The position numbers and the translations under genes were made by a program. A stretch of DNA of 58,008 nucleotides. Origin: Ferruginibacter sp. GTDB taxonomy: Bacteria > Bacteroidota > Bacteroidia > Chitinophagales > Chitinophagaceae. Numbering within the stretch: the stretch's first letter is position 1; every line of letters starts with the position of its first letter. The notes under the pieces were generated by a model. That model ran no database searches. It worked only from the letters and a program-made list of their open reading frames with translations, and had not been told where the DNA came from. Location of the stretch: assembly GCA_014379625.1 (NCBI GenBank), contig JACMLJ010000004.1, positions 1 to 58,008 on the forward strand, written 5' to 3'. Below are positions 50,242-58,008 of this stretch, one piece after another.

Positions 50242-53200
50242 ATGCAATTAAATGCTCTTTGCAACCCCCCGGCATTCAGCCGAAGGGTACTAACCAAAAC
50301 GCTGAGGATCATGAAACTCACAGCCATTCTTTTATTTGCTGCCAGTATGTTGGCAAGTGCTAAAGGCAGTTCTCAAATTACGCTCAGTGAAACCAACACC
50401 CCTTTGCAAAAAGTATTTAAAAAAATACAACAGCAAAGTGGTTACGATTTTTTGTTCAGTTACGAACTGCTGCAACAGGCAGGCAAAGTATCGGTGAAGG
50501 TGAACAATGTTACGCTGCAACAGGCAGTAGAAGAATGCCTGAAAGGTAAAGGGCTTACCTATGAAATTGTAGAAAAAACAGTGGTGATAAAAAAAGAAAC
50601 GGTGCAATTGTTTATTAATGTGGATGCGCCCCCTAAAACAATTAAAGGAAAAGTGACGGATGCTGATGGTAAAGTTTTACCTGGCGCAACAGTTACAATT
50701 ATTGCTAAAAATAAAATTGAAGGATTTACCAATATCGCTGTTAAAACAGACGAGTTTGGAGACTTTGCCATAACTGTACCTTCTGGAAATTATACCATAT
50801 CCATTTCTTATGTGGGATATAAATTAATTGAAAAAGAAATTACCGTTAGAGAAAAGAATTTGAATGAAAAATTTGTAATGGCAAATGAATACAGTCAAAT
50901 TCAATCAGTGGAGGTGAAAGTAAATACCGGCTATCAGCAAATATCCAATGAAAGGGTAACAGGTGCTTTTGATAATATTAAAAAAGAGCAAATCCAAAAA
51001 CCCGCTGTTGGTATTGCAGAAAGATTGATTGGTACAACAGCAGGTCTCGAAGTAAAAATAGATGTAAACGGTCTTCCGAATATCCGGCTTCGGGGACAAA
51101 CCACTTTAAACGCAAATAACGTTAGTGGCGTTACTGGTGACAATAACCCGCTTGTAGTAGTTGATGGATTTCCTATACAAAGCCTGATAAACAATCCCTA
51201 TGGTGGCATTAACCCCAACGATATAGAAACCATTACCGTTTTAAAAGATGCGGCCGCCGCATCCATCTGGGGTGCCCGTTCATCAAATGGTGTTATTGTC
51301 ATTACCACAAAAAAAGCCAATAAGAATACGCCCCTGAAGGTTGAATTTTCGGCCTTCACAAGGTTTTCACCTAAAGCAGATGTAAGATACCTGACCGGTC
51401 AATCCACGGCTGCTGAAGCCATTGATTATGTAAAAATGGCTTATAAAAAATGGGGCGGTTATGTTAACCCTGGAACGCTTTCTAACAAATTCAGACAGTC
51501 GGAGGCTTACGTTGCACTTAGTGAAAACAATCTTGGATTTTTAACCACAGACCAAATGAATGCCAGGTTAACGCAGCTCAGCGGCCTGGATAATACCCGA
51601 CAAATTGCTGACTTCTTATTAGAGAATCCCCGAAGTACGCAATACAATCTTTCCTTGTCCGGTGGTGGAGAGCGGATGACCAATTTCCTGACCATGATGG
51701 CTGAACAAACGCAGAGTCATTTTAAAGAATCGAAAAATCAGCGATACGTTTTAGGCTACCGAACCAATGCTAATTTGTTCCCCTGGCTAGACTTCGACCT
51801 TTCCGGTAACTTTCAATACCAGAAGAATGTTGAGAATGGAATAGGAGCGGTTGATATACAAAACCTATCACCTTATGAGATGCTGAAAAATCCTGATGGC
51901 ACCCTTACCGACATTCATCAATACTATCAGCCCATATTAGACAGGCTTGTTCCTTTATCCAAATTCCCTTACTCGTTTCGTTATAACCCAATAGAGGAAA
52001 TTGCCAACAGAGACAGAACAACAAAAACGTATAATACAAGGGTCTCTGCCGGTCTTACATTTAAGCTGCTGAAAGGGCTTACTTTCAACTCAAGGGTACA
52101 GTATGAAAATATTGGCATCAATATAAAGTACATTGAAAATGACCAGACCTTTGCGGTAAGAAATCAAATCAATAGTACATCAACCTGGAACCAAACCCTT
52201 GCCGGCACAGTAACCCGTAACCTTCCATTAGGTAGCAGAATAAATAGCTTGCAACGGTCAGGCACGGATGCTTTTATCTTTAGGAATATTGTAAATTTCT
52301 CAAGAACATTTGGCAGTAAGCATGATATTGATTTTGTAGCGGGCAGCGATGTTAGCAAAACCACTTCGCAAAGGATTGATAACCCCCCTACCTATGGTTA
52401 CAATGATAACACACTTGCCGTGGGTATATTTCCCAATGGCGCCACTGGTACTACCGGATGGGAAGGGTTTAATAATAACTTCTCATATACTAATTCATTT
52501 GGCTACTCAACACAACGGTTCTTTTCCATGTTTGCCAATGCGGCTTATACCTATCTGGACAAATACACCTTATCTGCCAGCTACCGTACAGATGCCAGTA
52601 ACCTGATAGCAAGGGCTCCCAAATACCGATACTCACCTTTCTATTCAATGGGCGTTGGCTATGCAATTTCAAAAGAAGGGTTCATGCAAAACATAAGCTG
52701 GATTAACCGGCTGAACCTGCGTGCTACTTATGGAAGAACAGGTAATGTTGACCGCTCCACAAGCCCTTACACTTTATTGAATTTAAGAGCCAGCCCTGAT
52801 CCATACACACAGGATTATATTGCTACGATCTCAAATCCGGGCAATCCCACTTTAACCTGGGAAAAAACCAAAACCATCAATATAGGAATTGACTATAGTT
52901 TATTCCGCAACAAACTATTTGGTAAAGTTGATGTGTATAATAAACAAGGCATAGACCTGCTTGCCTCTATTTCCATACCGTCTGTCAATGGTACAAGCAC
53001 CGCTTTTTTTAACAATGCAGGATTGCAAAACAGGGGTATAGAAGTAACGCTTGGAACTTCATTGCCAAGCAAAAGCGCAAACATCGGATGGAACGGAAGT
53101 CTAAATTTCTCGTACAACAGGTCAAAAATTACGGAGCTTTTTAAAACACCTGCGAGTTATTCCGGTCTCATTTTTGGCGGCTCTAATGCTTATCGGGAAG

Positions 53201-53832
53201 GTTATCATCCTGCTACCGCCTGGGCATTTGAATATGCCGGCGTTGGTACAGACGGTCGTCCGAAAGTTTATGGCCCTGATAAAACGCTTTTGAATCTTAC
53301 GGACAATAAAAGCGGCGATATCCGTTCATATGTACAGAATGCAGGCACTTTTAGCCCGCCTTATCTTTTTGGCATGACCAATTCATTTAAGGTGTATGAC
53401 TTTAATTTGTCATTCATTATCACCGCAAAGTTTGGAGCCGTCTTCCGCAGGGAATTATTACCGTATATATCATCTACTTCCAGTTCATTTATCGGTAGCC
53501 GACTTGGTGAAGTGCTGAATGCAGATCCATCCAAAATAGTTCCACTACCATCCAACCCCAACGATTTTACCTACAACAGTTATTTCCAGTCGCAATATCT
53601 CACCTACAATTTTGTAAGTGCCGACCTGGCAAGATTGCAGGAACTTAACCTCTCTTACAATGTACCAAGAAGAGTCTTGTCGAAATTGAATATCAGAAAC
53701 GCACAATTAATACTACAGGGTAACAATTTATATACCTGGCTGGCGAATGATGCGAAGGAAGACCCTGAATATTTAAAGCGAAGCATAAGGCCAAGGGCAT
53801 TATACACTTTCGGGGTAAAAATTGAATTGTAA
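50242..53832 (+). CDS. STN-domain SusC-like TonB-dependent transporter with signalling function
   Basis: A 1196-residue protein whose N-terminus (MQLNALCNPP... TLRIMKLTAILLFAASM) is the long leader seen in Chitinophagaceae STN-SusC proteins, so 50242 is kept as start. The STN secretin/TonB N-domain (about 45-115: TPLQKVFKKIQQQSGYDFLF) signals to the FecR protein. Then come a carboxypeptidase-D regulatory-like domain (about 132-215), the plug (about 225-360, with NIRLRGQTTL, NPLVVVDGFPI, IETITVLKDAAAASIWGARS) and the barrel ending TFGVKIEL. It lies 125 bp after the anti-sigma gene. Together with SusD and the downstream peptidase fusion, the cargo may be a peptide or metabolite rather than a glycan. 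Confidence 0.95.
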   Translation: MQLNALCNPPAFSRRVLTKTLRIMKLTAILLFAASMLASAKGSSQITLSETNTPLQKVFKKIQQQSGYDFLFSYELLQQAGKVSVKVNNVTLQQAVEECLKGKGLTYEIVEKTVVIKKETVQLFINVDAPPKTIKGKVTDADGKVLPGATVTIIAKNKIEGFTNIAVKTDEFGDFAITVPSGNYTISISYVGYKLIEKEITVREKNLNEKFVMANEYSQIQSVEVKVNTGYQQISNERVTGAFDNIKKEQIQKPAVGIAERLIGTTAGLEVKIDVNGLPNIRLRGQTTLNANNVSGVTGDNNPLVVVDGFPIQSLINNPYGGINPNDIETITVLKDAAAASIWGARSSNGVIVITTKKANKNTPLKVEFSAFTRFSPKADVRYLTGQSTAAEAIDYVKMAYKKWGGYVNPGTLSNKFRQSEAYVALSENNLGFLTTDQMNARLTQLSGLDNTRQIADFLLENPRSTQYNLSLSGGGERMTNFLTMMAEQTQSHFKESKNQRYVLGYRTNANLFPWLDFDLSGNFQYQKNVENGIGAVDIQNLSPYEMLKNPDGTLTDIHQYYQPILDRLVPLSKFPYSFRYNPIEEIANRDRTTKTYNTRVSAGLTFKLLKGLTFNSRVQYENIGINIKYIENDQTFAVRNQINSTSTWNQTLAGTVTRNLPLGSRINSLQRSGTDAFIFRNIVNFSRTFGSKHDIDFVAGSDVSKTTSQRIDNPPTYGYNDNTLAVGIFPNGATGTTGWEGFNNNFSYTNSFGYSTQRFFSMFANAAYTYLDKYTLSASYRTDASNLIARAPKYRYSPFYSMGVGYAISKEGFMQNISWINRLNLRATYGRTGNVDRSTSPYTLLNLRASPDPYTQDYIATISNPGNPTLTWEKTKTINIGIDYSLFRNKLFGKVDVYNKQGIDLLASISIPSVNGTSTAFFNNAGLQNRGIEVTLGTSLPSKSANIGWNGSLNFSYNRSKITELFKTPASYSGLIFGGSNAYREGYHPATAWAFEYAGVGTDGRPKVYGPDKTLLNLTDNKSGDIRSYVQNAGTFSPPYLFGMTNSFKVYDFNLSFIITAKFGAVFRRELLPYISSTSSSFIGSRLGEVLNADPSKIVPLPSNPNDFTYNSYFQSQYLTYNFVSADLARLQELNLSYNVPRRVLSKLNIRNAQLILQGNNLYTWLANDAKEDPEYLKRSIRPRALYTFGVKIEL

Positions 53833-53856
53833 TTCTGAACAAGTAAAACTTAAACT

Positions 53857-55377
53857 ATGTCCTCAAAATATATAATCAATGGTTTGGCAGGTATCGTTCT
53901 TTGCCTCTGCTTTTCATCTTGCGAAAAATTTTTAGATGAAAGGCCAAGCAAAGGCTCCTCGGTTGTAGTAACGACCACCAGTGACTTGAATGCCTTATTA
54001 AATGGATACGCTACATTTTTTAGAGAAAGTAATAATGTAGCTATTTACGGGTCGGATGATAATGGTGTGTCAACAGCTATTTACAATGCAAGACCATCAT
54101 TCTTTACTTCATCCATCGTTCAGTTTTCTTTATGGGATGTTCCCAACTTACCCATTACAGACCAGGGCAACACTGCTTTCTGGTCTTCTGAATACACCAA
54201 AATTTTTAATGCCAATCTGGTGTTGGCCAACCTTGATGCCGTTAAAGGAACAGAAGCAGAGAAAGCAGCTTTAAGTGCCGATGCACATTTGATAAGGGCT
54301 TACAGCTATTGGGAATTAGCCAATACGTATTGCCTTCCCTATTCAGAAGCAACAAAAGGAGAGCCCGGGCTTCCATTAAAAATACTGACCGATTATGAAC
54401 CGGTAGGAAGAGGTACACTGGAAGCAACCTATCAGCAGATTGAAGCAGACCTTACTGCTGCATTGGCAACCACAGTGCCGTTGGTGCAGAATGGGGTGGC
54501 TAAACATTGGAGAGCCAATATTGCTGCAGCAAATGGTTTCGCCGCCCGGTTTTATTTACACAAAAGTGATTACACAAAAGCATTGCAGTATGCTAATGCA
54601 GCATTAGCACATTATAGTTTTATAGTTGACTATAACACCGGTATGCGCAACGGTACCCCTGTGGTAGTAACAGTTGGCGGCGCTCCTACTACAGTACAGG
54701 TTCCTTATACTTACGACAAGCCCGTTAATGTTGACCCAACCGATGCATTAGGATGGAAAGAGTTTTTGTATTACCGAATTCTTAATAATAGCAGCTTATG
54801 GTATATACCAAGCCAGCAACTGCTTAATCTGTACGACCAGGCAAACGATCTGCGTTATAAATACCACATAGTGCAAAACTATTCTTATCTCCGTTCATTT
54901 ACGAACCCTGCATTTTCCTATCCCGGCTATGTTTTCTTTAATACAGACGGAATACCTGAAGGCCCTACCACTGCAGAAATGGTTTTGATAAAGGCAGAGT
55001 GCCTTGCACGGACAGGAGATGTAAGCGGTGCAATGACTGCTATCAACCAACTTTATGTAAAAAGAACAAAAACGGGCACTGCACCATTGGCTGCTACAAC
55101 ACAAGACCAGGCCATTACAGTAGTGTTAAACGAAAGAAGAAGGGAATTGCCATTTAGCCAACGCTGGTTTGATATAAGAAGGTTCAATACCAATAGTTAC
55201 GCCGGCGATGATGTATCGCTAAGCAGAGTGTTTTATCCTTATACTGCCAATGCAGTACAGAATACACAACCAGTACAAACTTATACTTTGCCCAAAGGGT
55301 CAAGAAGATTTGCCTCTCCATTACCACAAACGGATGTGGATTTTAGCAATGGGCAAATTCCACAAAACACCTACTAA
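53857..55377 (+). CDS. SusD/RagB-like nutrient-binding lipoprotein
   Basis: A 506-residue lipoprotein (lipobox LCFSSCEKF). Family motifs include FLDERPSKGSSVV at the mature N-terminus, ADAHLIRAYSYWELANTYCLPYS, KHWRANIAAANGFAARFYLH, MVLIKAECLARTGDVSGAM and VLNERRRELPFSQRWFDIRRF. It starts 24 bp after the SusC stop, forming the usual transporter-lid pair. RagB-type proteins can bind peptides as well as glycans, which matters here because the next gene encodes a peptidase rather than a glycosidase. A strong hairpin separates it from that gene. Confidence 0.95.
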   Translation: MSSKYIINGLAGIVLCLCFSSCEKFLDERPSKGSSVVVTTTSDLNALLNGYATFFRESNNVAIYGSDDNGVSTAIYNARPSFFTSSIVQFSLWDVPNLPITDQGNTAFWSSEYTKIFNANLVLANLDAVKGTEAEKAALSADAHLIRAYSYWELANTYCLPYSEATKGEPGLPLKILTDYEPVGRGTLEATYQQIEADLTAALATTVPLVQNGVAKHWRANIAAANGFAARFYLHKSDYTKALQYANAALAHYSFIVDYNTGMRNGTPVVVTVGGAPTTVQVPYTYDKPVNVDPTDALGWKEFLYYRILNNSSLWYIPSQQLLNLYDQANDLRYKYHIVQNYSYLRSFTNPAFSYPGYVFFNTDGIPEGPTTAEMVLIKAECLARTGDVSGAMTAINQLYVKRTKTGTAPLAATTQDQAITVVLNERRRELPFSQRWFDIRRFNTNSYAGDDVSLSRVFYPYTANAVQNTQPVQTYTLPKGSRRFASPLPQTDVDFSNGQIPQNTY

Positions 55378-55416
55378 CTAAGCAAAGAAATTATTAAAAA
55401 AAAGTAACCAGCAAGC

Positions 55417-55445
55417 AAACAGCACTTTATAATAAAGTGCTGTTT
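55417..55445 (+). terminator. 14-bp perfect hairpin after the SusD gene
   Basis: AAACAGCACTTTAT (55417-55430) and ATAAAGTGCTGTTT (55432-55445) pair perfectly, 39 bp after the SusD stop and 41 bp before the next ATG. It ends in TTT and probably acts as a partial terminator, lowering expression of the downstream gene relative to SusCD. Confidence 0.7.
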
Positions 55446-55486
55446 GTAACCTGCATCATATTGCAGAAAAAAATAAAAATCAGGGT

Positions 55487-58008
55487 ATGAAGAAAATGTG
55501 TTTATCGTTTTTATTATTGATTCCAATTATAACAATTGCCCAAACAAAAAATTTTACTATAGAAGGCAAAATTGGTAATTGGGATAGTCCTGCATCCATA
55601 ACGCTGAATTATAGCCAAGATGGTAAGCCCGTAACCTTGAGCAGTGATATTAATAAAGGCGCATTTAAATTTAAAGGACAAGTAAGCTATCCCACCAAAG
55701 GTTATTTAACCATGCATTACCAGGGTCCTGGCAAAATGGGCACCGCCTTCATGTTATGGATAGAGCCTGGTAATCTTACCATCATCAGCCCGGATTCACT
55801 TCAAAAGATTGCCATAAAAGGTTCTATATTAAATACAGAAGATGCTGACTTGTCGGCAATTAAAAAAAGTATAAATCAGCAATTGAAACAATGGTTTGCT
55901 GAAAATGGAAGGCCGGAAAATGACAGCAGCGAAGAATATAAAGTAAGGTATGATAAGAAAATCGCAGAGATTAATCAGGCTAATAAGAAAGCAACTATCA
56001 ATTTTATTAAAGCACATCCTAATTCTTTTCTTAGCCTGTCTGAAATAAATATCAGTTTATCAAGAGGAGTACCGGATGTAGCAGTAGTTGAGCCGCTCTT
56101 TAATTCGTTATCTGCAGCTATAAAAAATTCTCCTATGGGTAAAGCTTACCAGGAGAAATTAAAGGGATGGAAAACAGTAGATATTGGCTCCATAGCTCCC
56201 GACTTTACCCAACCCGATCAAACTCGAAAACCAATCAAACTTTCTGATTTTACAGGCAAATATGTGTTGCTGGATTTTTGGGCATCCTGGTGCCATCCTT
56301 GCAGAGAAGAAAATCCCAACCTTATAAAGCAATACAATCTTTATAAAGACAAAGGATTTGAAATATTAGGGGTATCATTAGATGAGGGTAGTATTGAAGC
56401 AAAAAATGCCTGGCTTAAAGCAATAAAAGCAGATAGTATTGGCATTTGGACTCAAGTAAGCGATTTAAAAGGTAGTAAACAAAATGAAGCAGTAAATAAA
56501 TTTGGTGTAGGCTCCATCCCCGAAAGTTTTTTAATTGATCCAACAGGAAAAATAATTGCTAAAAGTTTAAGGGGGGACTTATTGAATATTAAACTAAAAG
56601 AAGTCTTTTCTGGCAAACCCATTTTGCAATCCGCAGGTAATGTTACTGTTCCTTATGAATTATTGAATAAAAAATTAGCATTAGATACAGCAGTGCGTTA
56701 TGGCAAATTGCCCAACGGATTTACTTATTACATCAGAAAGAATACTCAACCAAAAGACAGGGTTTTATTTTACCTGGTCAATAAAGCAGGTTCTATTTTA
56801 GAAAATGATGAACAGCAGGGCTTAGCCCATTTTTTAGAGCATATGAATTTTAATGGCACTACTCATTTCCCCAAAAATGAACTGGTGAATTATTTGCAAA
56901 AAGCAGGGGTAAGGTTTGGCGCAGATATTAATGCTTATACCAGCTTTGATGAAACAGTTTATCAATTACCATTACCTAGTGATAAGCCAGGTGTTTTAGA
57001 TTCTGGAATCTTAATTATGAGAGATTGGGCGCAAGGTGCTACATTGGAAACGGAGGAAATTGAAAAAGAAAGAGGAGTGATATTAGAAGAGAAAAGAATC
57101 GGCAAAGGCGCAGGCGAAAGAATGCAACGGCAGTATTTGCCCGTGTTGTTGAATCAATCCCGATATGCAGAAAGATTACCGATAGGAACGGATGAAGTAT
57201 TAAATAAGTTTAAGCCGGAAACACTTCATTCTTTTTATACCAACTGGTATCGCCCCAATCTGCAGGCATTGATTGTAGTAGGCGATATTGATGTAGACCA
57301 GATGGAACAAGCCATCAAAGAAAAATTTGCTGATCTTAAAAATCCTGTAAACGAACAAGAGCGGTTTGATTACACTGTTCCGCTAACAGGCAGAAACCAG
57401 TTTGTCATTGCTACAGATAATGAACAACAGGGTATTGCTGTACAAATAACGTTTAAACACCGGGCTGCTACACTGCAAACAGGTGATGATTTTAGAAATT
57501 ACATCATCCAGAATTTGTTCAACTCGATGATAACCGACCGGATAAAAGAACTAACGAGTAATAAAAGCAAACCGCCATTTATTACAGGCGGTGCAGGCAT
57601 TGGTTCTTTTATAGGAAAATTGGATAACTATTCTTTATCATTCAGGGCCAAGCCCGGCGAAATAGAAACTGGATTTAAAGCTTTGTGGCAGGAGAATGAG
57701 AGAGTGAAACGATATGGCTTTACAGAAACGGAATTAAACAGGACTAAACAAGCTTTTTTGAACAGGCTTGAATCTGGTGTTGCAGAATTACCCTCTACTT
57801 ACTCTCAGAAATTTGTAAACGAATATTTAGAACATTTTTTAAAAGGAACAGCACAAGCCGGTATAAAAAATGAATTACAGTTAGCAAAAACATTTGCACA
57901 AGGAATAACATTAGCTGATTTTAAATTCATGGTGAAAGAGTATATAAAGGATGTTGACAGAGATGTATTAATCACAGGGCCTGAAAAAGAGAAGCAAACG
58001 CTGCCAGA
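55487..58008 (+). CDS. DUF4369-TlpA thioredoxin / M16 metallopeptidase fusion (3' end outside window)
   Basis: A single frame without stops from ATG at 55487 to the window edge (840 codons so far). It has a signal peptide (MKKMCLSFLLLIPIITIAQ), a DUF4369-like beta domain (about 22-115), a helical linker (about 120-225) and a TlpA/AhpC-like thioredoxin domain (about 232-365) with the redox pair Cys269-x-x-Cys272 in WASWCHPCREEN. From about residue 398 an M16 (insulinase/pitrilysin) peptidase begins: LPNGFTYYIRKN, inverted zinc motif HFLEH (His448, Glu451, His452), NGTTHFPKNEL and the distal Glu candidates near 526-535 (EKERGVILEEK). The protein would be periplasmic and could reduce disulfides and cleave imported peptides in one polypeptide. 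The M16 part is cut at its C-terminus. It follows the SusD gene by 109 bp including a hairpin. Confidence 0.9.
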   Translation, partial: MKKMCLSFLLLIPIITIAQTKNFTIEGKIGNWDSPASITLNYSQDGKPVTLSSDINKGAFKFKGQVSYPTKGYLTMHYQGPGKMGTAFMLWIEPGNLTIISPDSLQKIAIKGSILNTEDADLSAIKKSINQQLKQWFAENGRPENDSSEEYKVRYDKKIAEINQANKKATINFIKAHPNSFLSLSEINISLSRGVPDVAVVEPLFNSLSAAIKNSPMGKAYQEKLKGWKTVDIGSIAPDFTQPDQTRKPIKLSDFTGKYVLLDFWASWCHPCREENPNLIKQYNLYKDKGFEILGVSLDEGSIEAKNAWLKAIKADSIGIWTQVSDLKGSKQNEAVNKFGVGSIPESFLIDPTGKIIAKSLRGDLLNIKLKEVFSGKPILQSAGNVTVPYELLNKKLALDTAVRYGKLPNGFTYYIRKNTQPKDRVLFYLVNKAGSILENDEQQGLAHFLEHMNFNGTTHFPKNELVNYLQKAGVRFGADINAYTSFDETVYQLPLPSDKPGVLDSGILIMRDWAQGATLETEEIEKERGVILEEKRIGKGAGERMQRQYLPVLLNQSRYAERLPIGTDEVLNKFKPETLHSFYTNWYRPNLQALIVVGDIDVDQMEQAIKEKFADLKNPVNEQERFDYTVPLTGRNQFVIATDNEQQGIAVQITFKHRAATLQTGDDFRNYIIQNLFNSMITDRIKELTSNKSKPPFITGGAGIGSFIGKLDNYSLSFRAKPGEIETGFKALWQENERVKRYGFTETELNRTKQAFLNRLESGVAELPSTYSQKFVNEYLEHFLKGTAQAGIKNELQLAKTFAQGITLADFKFMVKEYIKDVDRDVLITGPEKEKQTLP

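Noticed and set aside
56540..56720. Stop or frameshift separating the TlpA and M16 parts
   Set aside because: Codon-by-codon reading shows one continuous frame across the junction.
1..58008. tRNA, rRNA, insertion sequence or prophage genes
   Set aside because: No tRNA cloverleaf, rRNA segment, transposase, integrase or phage structural motif was recognised by eye; a tRNAscan or Infernal run would be decisive.

Overview
The window looks like a chromosomal segment of a Bacteroidota bacterium, most likely a Chitinophagaceae-type soil or plant-litter glycan degrader. The evidence is three SusC/SusD pairs, many lipoproteins and secreted glycoside hydrolases, Bacteroidota-specific domains (DUF6377, DUF4974, DUF4998, DUF5000), an ECF sigma/FecR pair beside an STN-domain SusC, Bacteroidota-type promoter boxes (TTTG ... 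TAnnTTTG), AT-rich leaders without clear Shine-Dalgarno sites, and dispersed REP-like and heptamer repeats. I found no rRNA, tRNA, CRISPR array, transposase or prophage gene.

Layout. (1) 1-10157, all plus strand: the enzyme tail of a galactoglucomannan locus, with a GH5 mannanase (cut by the window edge), GH3 beta-glucosidase, CE2-like acetylesterase, GH26 mannanase, GH5_2-like endoglucanase, clan GH-D alpha-galactosidase and a GH28-like protein. No SusC/D pair is present here; it would lie to the left. (2) 10319-16071: a Dabb protein (minus strand), then a Tat-type sugar isomerase/epimerase, a gluconate-2-dehydrogenase subunit 3-like protein, its GMC flavoprotein and a TolB-propeller protein, which together suggest periplasmic sugar oxidation. 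(3) 16278-18990: an ethanolamine-permease-like transporter overlapping a glutamine-synthetase-like ligase. (4) 19034-21724, minus strand: a GlxA-type AraC regulator, an overlooked 38-residue metallothionein-like peptide, an AraC regulator with an HMA-like CxxC N-terminus, a frameshifted small secreted protein and a 41-residue membrane peptide. The GlxA-type gene and the 41-residue peptide share a 25-bp operator-like element at the same distance from their start codons.

(5) 22009-35138: a starch locus in canonical sus order: a DUF6377 regulator, a good promoter, SusC, SusD, a SusE/F-like protein, two tandem GH13 amylases and a GH97 alpha-glucosidase. (6) 35368-36333: the decayed membrane half of an adenylate-cyclase-type gene, and dps. 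(7) 36934-47990: a small secreted protein, SusC, SusD, DUF5000 and DUF4998 lipoproteins and a GH78 alpha-L-rhamnosidase, a rhamnoside-directed locus. (8) 48145-58008 (cut by the window edge): ECF sigma factor, FecR anti-sigma factor, STN-SusC, SusD, and a continuous reading frame fusing a DUF4369/TlpA thioredoxin protein to an M16 zinc metallopeptidase. With no glycosidase present, this last locus looks directed at peptides rather than glycans. It and the operator-linked small-peptide/metal-sensor cluster at 19-22 kb are the most novel-looking parts of the window.
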